Source: Mesorhabditis belari (lineage: Eukaryota > Nematoda > Chromadorea > Rhabditida > Rhabditidae). From it: DNA of 64,000 nucleotides. The stretch is from assembly GCA_958450365.1 (NCBI GenBank), contig CAUEEP010000735.1, positions 1,059,501 through 1,123,500 on the forward strand, read 5' to 3'. Position numbers and translations under genes: made by a program. How positions within the stretch are numbered: position 1 is the first letter of the stretch; each line of letters begins with the position of its first letter. The notes beneath the pieces were generated by a model. It searched no databases. It saw nothing but the letters and a program-made list of their open reading frames with translations, and was not told the origin of the DNA. Shown piece by piece: positions 10,039 through 20,957 of this stretch.

Positions 10039-11693
10039 ACCGTCAGCAAAAAAAAGTCTTGCACCATTGTCTCCCAAAGGCTTAAAACAAAAAAATTTTC
10101 GCAAAATAAGCGCTCCAGAGAAAACTTGTTGGCAACTAATTCTACCATTGTGGTCTAGTTTCCGAATATATTATTCATTTTTATTGCAAGTTATTTCTTT
10201 TGACGTAAAAAATAAGTTTTATTAGAGACACCCGGTTTAGAGCGCAAAAAAAGTCTTGCACCATCGTTGTATTCTGTTGTAAACTTTTTCTTTTTGTTTC
10301 CTGATTTTGTTTTTTGTGCATTAATTTATTTTTTTAGATGCCCCTGCGAGCGATATCTGGACACTCTGACTAAGGAAAACATTGTCAAAGCCCGTCAAGG
10401 AGGGATGAAAGTGAAGGCCATTTGTGATCTCTTTATCGTTGATCGCTCTACCGTCTCCAGGCTTTGTAAACGACAAAAACTAGAGGGAAATGTGCAATGA
10501 CATTCAAAAAGTGGTCGACCACCTAAAACAACAATCAGACAGGACCGTTCATTGATCGGGATGTTCTTAAAGGATCCAAACAGGACGAGTACCGACGGTG
10601 CCAAGTTGCTTCAATCTTGCTTTGGGCTTGAAGTAACCGCTCAAACAATTCGAAACCGGCTCAAATCGGTTCGATTGTTTGCTCGACGACCAGCACGAAA
10701 GCCTCTAATGGTTTTGAGACATCGGCGATTGAGGTTGGCCTTCGCAAAGACGTACAAACATTTGACGGTCGACGTTTGGAAGAAGGTACTATGGAGTGAC
10801 GAGACGAAGACCAATATATTCAATCCGGATGGTGGTCAAATGATTCGTCGGCCTGTTGGAACACGCCATAAACTCAAGTATATGCGTCCTACAGTCAAAT
10901 TCAAATCATGGTTTGGGGTTAGTTAATGTTTTTTTAATGTTTTTTAGATTGTGCCTAATTCTGTCTATATTTAGGTTACATGTCATCGTCCGACGTTGGT
11001 CCGCTAGTCTTGATAGACGAAATTATGGATGCTCACAAGTACAAGGACATATTGGAGACACATATGCTACCTCATGCACAAGCGAAAATGGGGCAGGGGT
11101 GGTTATTCATGCAAGATGGAGACCCGAAGCACATAAGTCAGCTTATGATGGGACGTCGATTGAAGATTCAAAGGGGTTTTTTTGTGAGGATGTCCGGCTG
11201 GCTTCATCAAAATGGAGTGGAATTGCTTCGAACACCACTTTACAACCCCGACATCAACCCGACTGAACATTTGTGGTCGATTGTTAAACGGAAACTCAAA
11301 AAAAAAATTTCGAAATAAGGCTGAACTATGGGGCCATGTGGAACAACTATGGAAGACGATCTCTCAATATGTGTTGCACAAATTGGTCTCATCGACGCCC
11401 AGAAGACTACAAAAGATCATTTAAGCAAAAGGAGCTGCTACAAAGTATTAAACTTATTGAATTTGTTTGATGGTGCAAGACTTTTTTTGCTTCCTTTTTT
11501 GTTGGTCGTTAACTCTTTTGTTATTTTTTTCTATTTTACTGTTACGAAAAATTTTTTTACTTGTTCATTCGGAAACTAGACCACAATGGTAGAATTAGTT
11601 GCCAACAACTTTTCTCTTATTTTTGCGAAAAAATTTTTGTTTTAAGCCTTTGGGAGACAATGGTGCAAGACTTATTTTGCTGACTGTACATGG
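10039..11693 (+). mobile_element. Tc1-like transposon (inner element) with near-complete DD34E transposase
   Basis: It is inserted at TA inside the outer element. The ends are CCGTCAGCAAAAAAAAGTC and its complement ending GCTGACTG; arms of about 130 bp include CTTGCACCATTGTCTCCC. The + strand transposase has an HTH (GGMKVKAICDLFIVDRSTVSR), a SKSGRPPKTTIRQDR hook, catalytic WSDETKTNIF, FMQDGDPKHIS and NPTEHLWSIVKRKL, which are the D, D and E of the Tc1 family. One short intron lies near 10919-10976. Lesions: an in-frame TGA near 10498, a frameshift before the intron (VKF versus IMVWG) and another at an A run near 11300, after which RNKAELWGHVEQLW continues in frame +1. The copy is therefore recently dead. 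Confidence 0.9.
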
Positions 11694-11967
11694 TAGAAGG
11701 TATGAAAAGGCATGCAGAACAATTAGAGTGTGCTTTTTTGAACTTGCAAATAGAAAACGATTATGATAAAAGTTAGCTAAATTTACAAATTTCAAAAATA
11801 TCAATGCAAACTTCGTTTTATATGTTGCTATTGTAGGGAAAAAGCATAAGTATTCGATTATAAGTGAGCTAGAGGTAGAACAAAGATTGAAAAAATTGGT
11901 GTAGGAGGAAAACAATGCTTTGTTTTTTTCCGAATCAGAAAAAGCAGGTTAATTTGCTTCATTGATC
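11694..11967. other. Residual sequence after the nested Tc1 elements
   Basis: AT-rich; no open frame with a recognisable motif on either strand and no right terminus of the outer Tc1-like element. Confidence 0.4.
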
Positions 11968-12727
11968 ATTAGACATGGTAACTGGTTCCAAATCTATCGG
12001 TTTGGTTCGTTTCGGTTCGGCTTTCAACCGATTCGAGATCTAATCGGTTCGGTTCGCACCAATAGACGGACGCAATCGGTTCGGTTCAGTTCGGTTAAAA
12101 ACCGATTTTGTGGTCCGGTCGATTTGGTTCACTTCCTAGCCGAATCGAACCGAAAACTTTCTAACCGAACCAATTGAGTTCTTCGATAGGTTTTAGATCA
12201 ATTAGCTCTTTCTGATCAATTAGCTTGAAATTTGCGCACCATGAGTGATGCTCATTGTACGATTCAAAGACAATTTTCTCGTCTCAATTTTATCATTATT
12301 TGTAGTATTTCACACTGCTAGTATACGAACTTGTGTAAACTCATAGAGAAAAAAACTAGTAAAAATTCTCTGTTTCTGGACTAGTAAAAAATTTCTGAAA
12401 TGAACGTTCTCTGATATTTAGTTGCAGCAAAGAAAATGGAGAAAGTCATCGCATAGTGCGATTATATTCTACGATTTAAGAAACTAGCACATTTTTGCAT
12501 GTAATGTGATTAATTTCGACAAGTTTCTGATTATAAAGGCTGAAAAAAAAGATAAAGGCTGGAGCTGAGACCGAAACCCTGTGTCGGTTTGAGCCAAACC
12601 AAATCGAAGAACTCAATCAGTTCGGTTCGGTTCGGTTCGGTTAGAAGCCGTTTTAAGGATTTGTCGATTCGGTTTGGTAAAAATCTATTCCAAAACCGAA
12701 TCGAATAGACCCGGTTACCATGTCTCC
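11968..12727. mobile_element. Foldback-like element with GGTTCGG repeats
   Basis: The ends are AGACATGGTAACTGG (11971) and CCGGTTACCATGTCTCC (12710-12727). Both arms carry iterated TCGGTTCGGTTCGG with interspersed ACCGATT/AACCGAA units, inverted between arms. The core (about 12190-12560) is unique AT-rich DNA without a transposase. It has the same plan as the element at 5100-6090 but an unrelated sequence. Confidence 0.8.
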
Positions 12728-12803
12728 TGGTCATTGCTTTACAATTTGTTTAACATTTGTTTAACATCTAATTGGAAAGTTTTCTAAAACGATTCAGAGT
12801 ACT

Positions 12804-14387
12804 TTAAAAAGTCGTAGTTAAAAATCCAGATTCAGAAAAATCAAAGTCGACGTCTGGAGGAAGAAGCTTGTCATCTGAGTCCATCAAAATTTCATCGTCA
12901 TTTCCATCAAAATTAATAGGGCTCAAGATATGTCGTTTGGTGTCCTCGTATGGATCATCGTTTTCTTTTTTCTTGTAAATCTATATCCTGTACATAAACC
13001 ACTGTCACTGGAATTATCAGTACCTTTTTTATTTCAAGACTTTTTTGCAAAGCATCATTTGCTTCAATTCGTGAGGAAGGTTCCAAGTCAAGGCATCTAA
13101 CATTTTTCTACAAATTTGAAAACTCAAATGCTGACCTTTCAATGATTCTTTTGAAGTCATCAAGACAAGACAAGGTTTCAAGTTCCAGAATGACTTGCTC
13201 TTTTAAATCAGTGAGACTGCTAGGGGTCATGTAACCTTGGAATTCGCTAGGCTTTGTGAAAATGCATCTAAAATTTAGACTTTGAAAACCGTTAGAAACT
13301 AGAAACTTAGAAAATTACCTTCGTTGAATTGTTTCCCATAAGGTGAGACCAACTGCCCATACGTGACTTTTCTCGGAAAACTTTAAAATTTAAAAATATA
13401 GTTTATGATAGTGATACTGGAAGCTACTTTTGGACCAAAAAGCACTTCAGGACTCATGTATCGTTCGGTTCCTTTAGATCTTTGTAAGTCAGCTTTGTCA
13501 AAACTCTCAATCATTTCAAATCCACCCAATTTTAGAATAAAACTCTTTCCCATCAAAACACTAAAATAATGTTGAACACAAAACATTTGCGAATGCAGAA
13601 ACTTTGACGTTTTAATATTCCAATGAATCAATTGATGTTGCTCCAAAAAAGAAATAGCACTAAAAAGGTGAACAGCCCATTCAAAAACGTTGACCATCAT
13701 ATAAACCCATGAAGGTTTCATGATAACTGTAAAAGATTGGATAGAAAAATAAGATATAATAAAATATAATAAAGATATAATAAAATACTTGCATTTTAAT
13801 AGATCACCATACTCGAAATATTCCATAAAAATTCCAAAATAAATTCTTCCGCCTTCGACATATCTATCGCTCACTTCAAAATATTCGACAAGATTTGAAT
13901 CTTTTAAGTTTTTTATAGCGTTCAAATTTCGATAAACTTCATCTGTCCATGAAATGTGCTCATAAACAAAAATTTTGACAGCAATCGACCTGAATACACG
14001 TCGGTATATCCATGTATTTAAAAGATATGTTTTAATGGTTTTTTTAAATTTAATTTTTAATGGTTTAGCTTTAGATTTTTGATAACTCAGGATTTCTTTG
14101 AAGAATTCTATAATAAAATGCAAGAATTGTTTCGAAAGTGATAAACGATTATTTAGAAAGTAAAAGTTATTGTGTAAATATAATAATTATTTTAATTTTT
14201 ATACTTACACATCATCCATGCCCTTAAGTCGATAAACATCACCAAATGTCCCTCGTCCAATAATCACCATTTTCTCATATGAAAGCTCGAGCATTGTAGG
14301 AAAGCTGTCGAAGCCGGCACAAGAAAACTTTGGCACATCTTCTTGAATTGACCACCATAAACCTGGAGTTTCGGGCTCAGGGTACAT
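12804..14387 (-). CDS. Divergent protein pseudokinase (lacks HRD and DFG aspartates)
   Basis: Exons: 14209-14387, 13789-13989, 13428-13726, 13319-13380, 13136-13267, 13024-13096 and 12804-12980. Domain signs in order: glycine loop IIGRGTFGDVYRL, beta-3 lysine in SIAVKIF, hinge IFMEYFEYGDLL, helix E FEWAVHLFSAISFLEQHQ, catalytic-loop equivalent LIHWNIKTSKF, DFG equivalent LKLGGFEMIE, GTERYMSPEVLF, VWAVGLTLWET, and an acidic C-tail (DDEILMDSDDKLLPPDVDFD). The HRD aspartate is Asn and the DFG aspartate is Gly, so phosphotransfer is unlikely; a scaffold or regulator role is inference. The junction 13789/13726 is out of phase by one, while the frame stays open through the intron, so retention or a frameshift is possible. 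The start used is MYPEPETPG after a TTTCTTAG acceptor that could serve trans-splicing. Confidence 0.75.
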
Positions 14388-14444
14388 GAAGTCATCTATA
14401 CTAAGAAATGAAATACTGGATAACAACTGTTATACGGTACCAGT

Positions 14445-14874
14445 TATAAACGGAACTCTCCAATTCGTCCCGCTTTCCAAGAGCTTGAGGCAGGCAGTCA
14501 TTTCCGTGTGCATTAAATCCTCTTGTAGAGCCGTTTTCAGAAAGTCCTCTTTCAGGGCAACATCAAGGACTACAATGTGCTGGTTACTACGAATGGTACA
14601 ATCATCGCAATCTCTCCAAAGAATGCCAGGAAATGAAGTGCAGAAAAGGTTATTATCGTCAGTAAGTTTTTTTTAAAGATGTTAAAGATGAAATAGAGAA
14701 AGAATCTAAAAAAATATCATAAAACAATCAAAAAATTATAAAGTAAAATGCTAAATTAATTGATTCAAGTTCAGATGTATGAGAGATTCTGCATGGTTCA
14801 GGGCACTCTGCACTCCTTATTATCTTTGCGCCAACTTTGATGCAAAAACTTATCCTACTACGTCGAAATTATAA
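14445..14874 (+). CDS. Small Cys-rich secreted-type protein, 5' end unresolved
   Basis: Two + strand exons join in phase: one ending at 14661 just before GTAAGT, with possible acceptor TCCTCTTTCAG at 14556, and 14774-14874 after AAGTTCAG. They read CAGYYEWYNHRNLSKECQ, EMKCRKGYYRQ, CMRDSAWFRALC, TPYYLCANFDAK and a stop. The six or seven Cys residues are regularly spaced, as in a disulfide-rich extracellular domain, but I cannot name the family. No signal-peptide exon was found. The minus strand here is also open over about 70 codons (CDDCTIRSNQHIVVLDVALK and so on) but has no acceptor, so I prefer the + reading. The gene lies between two minus-strand kinase-like genes. Confidence 0.45.
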
Positions 14875-15128
14875 TTTTTCAGTGTCGCTCAGATGTTATC
14901 AATGTTTTTCGTGGGTTGAATTCAAGAAATTAAAGAGTTCTTTAAAAATGATAAGAACTAGAATTAAAATGATTCTGAGAAAAGTTAAAGTGCAGCTCAG
15001 CAGTTAAAGTGAAAAGTTAAAGTGCCTGTGAATCTGTCCTACCTTTTTCTGAAACAAGATTATGTGATTGTGGTGGCTTTCCGGGTACTTTTGGGGTACT
15101 TTGGAGCCAATTCTGTGTGCCGAACTAT

Positions 15129-18031
15129 CTAAAAAAGCTGTTGATGGTTATAAATGTTTGGGCTACCAGTTTGGTATCCTGAATCAAGTTGCTCGAACGC
15201 TTCGGGTTCCATACCGGTAGTGCTTTTGTACTCCCAATAAGTTGTAGAGGAATTGTCTTTGAAGATTTCAACAATCTCTTGGTCATAACCGTCAGGCATA
15301 ACCAATGAACTATTTTCCGGTCGGCGTCGAGGAGTCACTTGAAAAACGGTTTCGAATATCTAAAAAAATATTATTGATCGTTTAATACTAGTGGTTTCTA
15401 CTTACTTTCTGAATCTTGCTCACTTGCTTTTGAGCTTCAGCAGGCAAAGGACGCTTCTGTGCGTCTTCATCGACACAGCTAAACAAGGTAAATAATAGTC
15501 ACTTTACTTAAGTAGATTACTTTATTTATCAGGCTTTAGCTTCCTTTATTTGTGTTTTAAACAAAAATTTATAAAACTAAACCTCATAAAAATCTCCTCA
15601 ATATCTTTCTCTGCCGCTTGCAGTTTCTCGATTTGATAGTTGGCCGAGAAAGTTGGAGATCTGAAATCTATCTGGAATATAAATATTTGCACTTACATAT
15701 CTTTCTAACATTTTTGTCTAGGATTTCAAATAATCCTTGCAAGATGAGTCTGATAGGTAAGTAATAGAGAGGTACTTCTTTTAAGTAAACTACAAAACCT
15801 TCTTTCGATCATCTCCCACAAAGTAACACCCGCGCTGAACATATCGCTTTTAAACGTGATCTAAAAAAAATTTAATGAAAATTCAGTAGCTACAGAAACC
15901 CTCGATTTTTCCTCTTGCTCTCGATAATTTCCAAAAGCGCTAAGTTTCAATACGTAGTTTTTGTCAAGTAGGATGCTAAATCATTTAAATAAATATGCAA
16001 CACAAAGGCGTAAAACGTTGATGGTTTGATGTCACAATGAACTAGGGATTTTTGTTTCAAATAGTGGATTACAGCAAATAAATCCCCAATCCACCACATC
16101 ACCGTCGCCATCGAATATTCAAATTCCGGAGAGAAAATAACTGAAAAAGCTGATCATGGGATTTTTAAACACGAGATTTCTCAATAACTTTGTAGTTTTT
16201 TGATGTGTTTTTTGCGAAATACAAGACTTAGCACTTATTAGTACAGTGACAAACGCTTGTTATTAGGTTGTAAACCAAGTCTTCCCCAAATTCAAAACAA
16301 TATTTATTGACAACCAAAAGAGTAGTTTAATCAAATAGTTTCCATTATTTGCTATAATTTTTGCCCATTTTACTGGCAATTGACGGATTTCCCTCTCATA
16401 GAAAATTTTTGGTTTCGAGTCAAAATAGTCTTGGAGTCACTTTTTGAGGTCTTCTTCATTTTGGAAGTGCTCTCCATCCAGAACGTGTTGCATCGATCGG
16501 AAAACATGGTAATCTGTAGGACTGGGATTAGGAGAATATGGTAGTTGAGATAAGAGTTTCCAGTTAAACTCGTGGATTGTGGAGAGGGACAACTTTGCCG
16601 TGTTTGAGCTGGTGTTGTCGTGTTGGAGAGTGACCTTTTTCAAATCCTTAATTAATTCCTTAAATCCTTAATTTTCTCATCGAGTTTTTTTGAACTGGTT
16701 GCTGTATAATAAAGCATTGATTGTCTTCTTATTATCGAGAAGTTGCCAATAAATGACACCTAATAGATCCCACCAAACCATGTATTTCTTCTGGTGGGGT
16801 TCTGTGAGCACATCCTTTGCTGGTGTAACTTCAGGTTCCATTCATTGTTGTTTTCTCTGAAAGTTTGCAGTCATAATCCACTTCTCATCTCCCATCACTA
16901 CACGCGGCAAGAAAGATTTCCTCTCGTATCTGGAAAGAAGGGTAACTGAATTGGCAACTGAATCTCTGTCTCTGTCCTTTTATGGGGCCAGTGAGGTTGT
17001 GGGGCATCCACCGACCGTAAAAAACCCATAGTAAGGAGGTGCTTTTTAACTGCTACAAAGTATTAAACCTCAACCGCAATTTTACGCAAAGAAATCCGGG
17101 AGTTTTCGCGAATTTTTTGAAGAATATCTACATTTTCAAACTCTCTGGGGTCTACCCGATTGGCCTTCATTCTCGAGAGAAATGTCCCCATTTCAGAATT
17201 TGTGGAACCAGCGTTTTATTGTACTTTCGGAAGAAGAGCCATCCTAATTTATGCTCTTGATGTTTGCCAGAGAAACAGAGATAGAAAACCTTTTTTAAAC
17301 TCGTACAACGTTACATGTCAGAAATGCCCGGTTGATAGGTTTGGAGTAGCATTTGAATAAATAATCAATAAAAAAATATAAAAGAGCATTTGGCTTTCTG
17401 GATTGTGTTTTTAAAGAAAGAACTGATAAACCCTCAGTATACGTAAACAAAATTTCGAAACTTTGCTGAGGAAGGTCAAGACTTAGTTTACAACCTAATA
17501 TTAGTACAGTGACAACAACATGCCATTGATGTAGGCCTAATTGGCAAAAAATTAAACAGTTAACCTCTAGCAAGAGATCCTTGTTCACATCTTTCCATCA
17601 CAATACCATAAAGATTCTCCTCATCAAATTGGCCATCAATAAAGCGAACAATATTTGTATGCTCGAGTTTTTGAAGTATTTCAGCTTCTTTCTTGAAAGC
17701 TTCATAATTGCTACCAAAATATTTCACAGCTTGTTTTCTAAAAGGACAACTTAGTTAAAAGAAACTAAACAGTCTAAAGTCTAACTAAACAGCTATAAGT
17801 CTAAGTTTACTTCAGGCTTTAGGTCTTTAGTCTACTTTAGGTCTACTTTCTACTTTATTTATGCTAAAGCATTAGTGTTTCTTTTAAATAAATGACGTTT
17901 TCAAGTTCTTAAACGTTTGCTTATCATACAACTCACGGCTCGTATTGATTTATAATGAAATGAAGTATTCCCAAAGATCCACCACTTGCTGGAAAGTTTG
18001 CGCCTTGAGCACCAGCTTCAGATCGACTCAT
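15129..18031 (-). CDS. Divergent protein pseudokinase (DFG aspartate replaced by Ala)
   Basis: Nine exons, all in phase, 963 nt, 320 residues: 17937-18031, 17565-17737, 16017-16140, 15900-15975, 15799-15860, 15710-15749, 15583-15671, 15406-15478 and 15129-15359. Features: glycine-rich ASGGSLGILHFI, beta-3 lysine QAVKYF, helix C with KKEAEILQKLEHTNIV, hinge GIVMERCEQGSL, catalytic loop LVHCDIKPSTILL (Asp kept, Asn replaced by Thr), DFG equivalent LSAFGNY, then almost no activation segment or APE, FKSDMFSAGVTLWEMI, and the C-lobe end SCVDEDAQKRP. A Ser/Thr/Glu-rich tail of about 75 residues follows. Loss of the metal-binding Asp and of the activation loop argues for a pseudokinase. An alternative last exon at about 15010-15145 is possible. 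The intron at 16141-17564 carries a mariner. Confidence 0.8.
16264..17493 (-). mobile_element. Degenerate mariner transposon in a kinase intron
   Basis: The ends are TTAGGTTGTAAACCAAGTCTT (16265, first 20 bases inverted at 17474-17492 as AGTTTACAACCTAA). The minus strand has transposase remnants: VTLQHDNTSSNTAK and YSPNPSPTDYHVFRSMQHVL with HFQNEEDLKK, then FDSKPKIFYEREIRQLP and VKWAKIIANNGNY. These are the second and third Asp blocks of the mariner DD34D family (HDN kept; the SPDLAPSDYH block mutated to SPNPSPTDYH). The N-terminal part is broken by frameshifts. Flanks share ATTAGTACAGTGACAA at 16237-16252 and about 17494-17508, longer than the usual TA duplication. Confidence 0.85.
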
Positions 18032-18355
18032 TGTGATTGATATTTGTGTAGTTGCCGAGTTGTTGTAGAAGACAATAATCCAGGATGCGTGCTGAAATAA
18101 AAAAAATAGGAGGTATAAAGCTTTTTTCCTTGAGCCAGTAGTTGATAAGAGGCAAAAAAAGCTCTTATCAACAACTGGCTCAAAGAAAGGTGGCAAGAGC
18201 GTTCACAAAAACCCTCTTTGTGACACAATTTATAGTTTTTCTTTGGGAAAATCTTTTTTGTCTTGCTCAACTAGATGTATTTTCTTTCACGTTTAACATT
18301 GAGTTTTTCTCGAAATAGAAGTTATGAAATATGTATTTCAAAATCGAATTTAGAC
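18032..18355. promoter_or_regulatory. Divergent intergenic region with hairpin between two kinase-like genes
   Basis: The 325 bp separate the start codons of the minus-strand pseudokinase and the plus-strand kinase, so both promoters should lie here. It contains an imperfect hairpin: arm 18129-18151 (CTTGAGCCAGTAGTTGATAA and onward), loop GCAAAAAAAG, arm 18162-18184, one mismatch. No TATA or known operator is claimed. Confidence 0.5.
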
Positions 18356-20012
18356 ATGTATGTCGAAACCGAGCATTTTCTTGGACGTGGTCGATACAAT
18401 GTGGTGTATAAGATTCCGCACACAGTAAAAGAGTGAGAGAAATACATTTGAGTCCTGACATTTGTTATTTGAAATTAGTTAGTGCTTTAGTTTGAACAAG
18501 TTTGAACATTTCCTAGCAGAAAGATTTCAGAGTATTTCTTCCCGATGGATTGATTGGAAAACTTGAATGTTCATTTCAAAAAAGAAATCAAATAGATTAC
18601 ACAAATGCTGCCCGACTTTCTCTAGAAAAAGAAAGCGAACTTCTGAAAGTCATCGATCATGCGAATATTGTTAAATGTTTTGGATGGATGACAATCTCTT
18701 TCGATGAGCACAACATCCCAAAGACTGTGATGTTGCTACAAAAATGTCGACGAGAAACTTTAAACGACGGTTTGTGCTTAAAAATTGTTATCATTGGCTC
18801 CTTTTTAGTGGTAATGAGCGATAATTATGCTTATCCCAAGCCCACTGTTGTAGTTTGGTGTGCTGCTCAACTGATTCAAGTGCTCATTTACTTGAGAGCA
18901 AACAAAATCGTTCACAAGGATATAACTTTGAAAAAGTAAGCATTTTGTAATATTGATGTGATACTTTATAAAACTATAGGCTATAGGCAAATTTTAAAAG
19001 ATAGTTGGTATGAGTTGAGTTTGTTTTTGAGTGCTAATTTGTGAATAAAACACACTATTCTAGCATTCTGATCTCAGAAGAAACTATGGTTGAAAATCGA
19101 TTCATTTTGAAGCTGAAACTTTGTGATTTTGAAGATGCTCTAGTTCACAATGAAACACCAGAAGCATTCGCAGACGTTAGAAACGGAATCCATAACTCCC
19201 CAGAAATCTGGACCAATGTGATGGTAGGCAAAAAGTTTTGTGAGACATTTTTGCAAATTTCATTGGAAATATTTAGTTATCGGGAAGCTTAGGAGTACTT
19301 AAAAAGCCTGTAAGCTAGACAAGTCTCGATTTTCGGTAAATATTCAAAGATAGCTACAATTGATCTAAAGATACCATGCAGTTATGTAGTTGACACTTTT
19401 TTAGAACGCGTGTTGTTTGAGGGAAGCACATTCTAATACATAGAAGCACGGATATTATTTAGGTGGGCGATTTTCTTCGCATCGGGAAAGTTCTCTGGTC
19501 AGCGTATTACAGGAGGTTAGCTTTCTTTTAATAAGCCATAACACATTAGAATAATGGCTAAAGACCGCCAGTTTTACTAATATCGTATATAACTACAGCT
19601 GACAGCTTTGCAAACAAAAATTTAGAGAGTTCCCTAACAGTCGTCCCAGGCAACCATCAGTAGAACCCCGGTTGCAAGAGGGTTTACAACAAGAGGGTTT
19701 ACAACAAGAGGGTCTACAACAAGAGGGTTTACAACAAGAGGGTTTTGTCCGAAAGATGATTTATTAGTAAACAAGTCTCAGTTGAAAAGGAATTTTTCAT
19801 TAATTTCAGCACAGATCGAAAATATGAGGACGATTTGGAAACTATGTTGAAAAGTATTTCTGAAATTGGAGACACCTTGGATAAAATAGTTAAGGTTTTT
19901 CAGCAAATTCAGTGGCTATTTTAAATAGAATTTTCAGACGTACAGCATCGAGGAAAGATCTGTAACCATCTTGGACAATTTGCTCAATCAAATCCATGAT
20001 GAACTCAATTGA
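18356..20012 (+). CDS. Divergent protein kinase (HKD and DFE motifs)
   Basis: Seven exons: 18356-18424, 18520-18769, 18809-18935, 19065-19223, 19463-19515, 19810-19894 and 19938-20012, about 272 residues (one exon edge may be off by a base). Features: glycine loop FLGRGRYNVVYKI, helix C EKESELLKVIDHANIV, helix E TVVVWCAAQLIQVLIYLRAN, catalytic loop IVHKDITLKNILI (Asp and Asn kept), metal-binding LKLCDFEDA (Asp kept, Gly to Glu), NSPEIW for APE, VGDFLRIGKVLWSAYYR. The beta-3 region reads GKLECSFQK, so the expected VAIK lysine is not obvious. Activity is therefore uncertain, although two of three key Asp/Asn positions survive. The C-lobe is short. It is head to head with the pseudokinase on the minus strand; a family expansion in this locus is inferred. 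Confidence 0.75.
19670..19745. repeat. 15-bp tandem repeat in a kinase intron
   Basis: About five copies of CAACAAGAGGGTTTA within the intron between the fifth and sixth exons of the + strand kinase. Confidence 0.9.
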
Positions 20013-20285
20013 TTTCATTTTTTGAGTTCAAACTTTTTTAGTGTACAACATTTCGTACTTGGTAGAATTGATTTCTTTTTGTTTTTGTTGTTAATGCTGT
20101 AAATCGAAGATGAAAAAATTTTATTTCAAGGAAAAGCAAAAGAAACTCTACAGAGTACAGAAAAGAGAGTACAAAGGAATACTTAATGTTTCTCTAACTC
20201 CGGTTACAAAAGATGAAAGTGTGACAAAAGCCGTGTAGGGCATTATAACAGGTTGAACGAGGCATAAGGTAAAATCACAATAAAA

Positions 20286-20341
20286 AGCCATACACTGAAA
20301 GATATCTTGGTTAATGTCAAGATCTCTTTCAGTGTATGGCT
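20286..20341. repeat. Hairpin with 24-bp arms
   Basis: AGCCATACACTGAAAGATAT at 20286 and its complement ending AGTGTATGGCT at 20341, loop of 8 nt, one or two mismatches. A direct repeat CAGTGTATGGCTT follows at once. It lies downstream of the + strand kinase. Confidence 0.85.
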
Positions 20342-20499
20342 TCAGTGTATGGCTTTCAATGGTTTATGGTTAACGATTAGATCATATTAGTTTAGAAGTG
20401 AAACAAATTCGATTGTCACAAACAAACCTGATAACCAGATAGTGCTTTAATCCAAAGTTTCAATAAATTCTACTGGTTTTTTTTAACTACCCGGAATAG

Positions 20500-20697
20500 T
20501 TAACTCATCACAATTCCATTTTGCAAATATGGGTACAATCTCGAGAATTTTTTGCTTTCCAAATATAACAAATATAGAGTCAACGAGCAGAAAATTAATG
20601 AAACGATGCCAGAGATTTCAAAAAATTGAGATTCAATGATTGAGACGATCCTAGCGTCGTTGGAGATTGGTGAAAAAGCATTTCTTTTCAAAACCAC
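20500..20697 (-). CDS. Short single-TM open frame, possible receptor exon
   Basis: 65 codons starting MVLKRNAFSPISNDARIV. A hydrophobic stretch ISGIVSLIFCSLTLYLLYL is followed by basic ESKKFSRLYPYL. It looks like the N-terminus and TM1 of a nematode 7TM receptor, but no downstream exon was found before the kinase gene. It may be a fragment. Confidence 0.3.
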   Translation of the reverse strand: MVLKRNAFSPISNDARIVSIIESQFFEISGIVSLIFCSLTLYLLYLESKKFSRLYPYLQNGIVMS

Positions 20698-20957
20698 TAA
20701 ACGAGTGTGATTGAAAAAGTGAATTAAGGAGAACGAGGAACTGATTGTAAGAAATTTTTAAATTAATTTTTTTTAAATTCGAGAATCAGATAAGCCAGGT
20801 GCTTTTTAGAGACAAAGACATCTAAAAAGTTCGAAATGTTCCGTCACTTGGCCGGCTCTGGGGCCTTCCCGCTCAAAAGTGATTGTTCTATCATGGTTAG
20901 CAAAATCAAATTCTTGTGTAACTAAATTAAAATGTAGAAGACAAAAAAATTAAAACA

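Noticed and set aside
15297..15312. Separate kinase-linked gene starting MPDGYDQEIVEIF just after a TAG
   Set aside because: With the correct donor after CAGAAA the exon reads in phase from the second pseudokinase through this segment, so it is that gene's tail.
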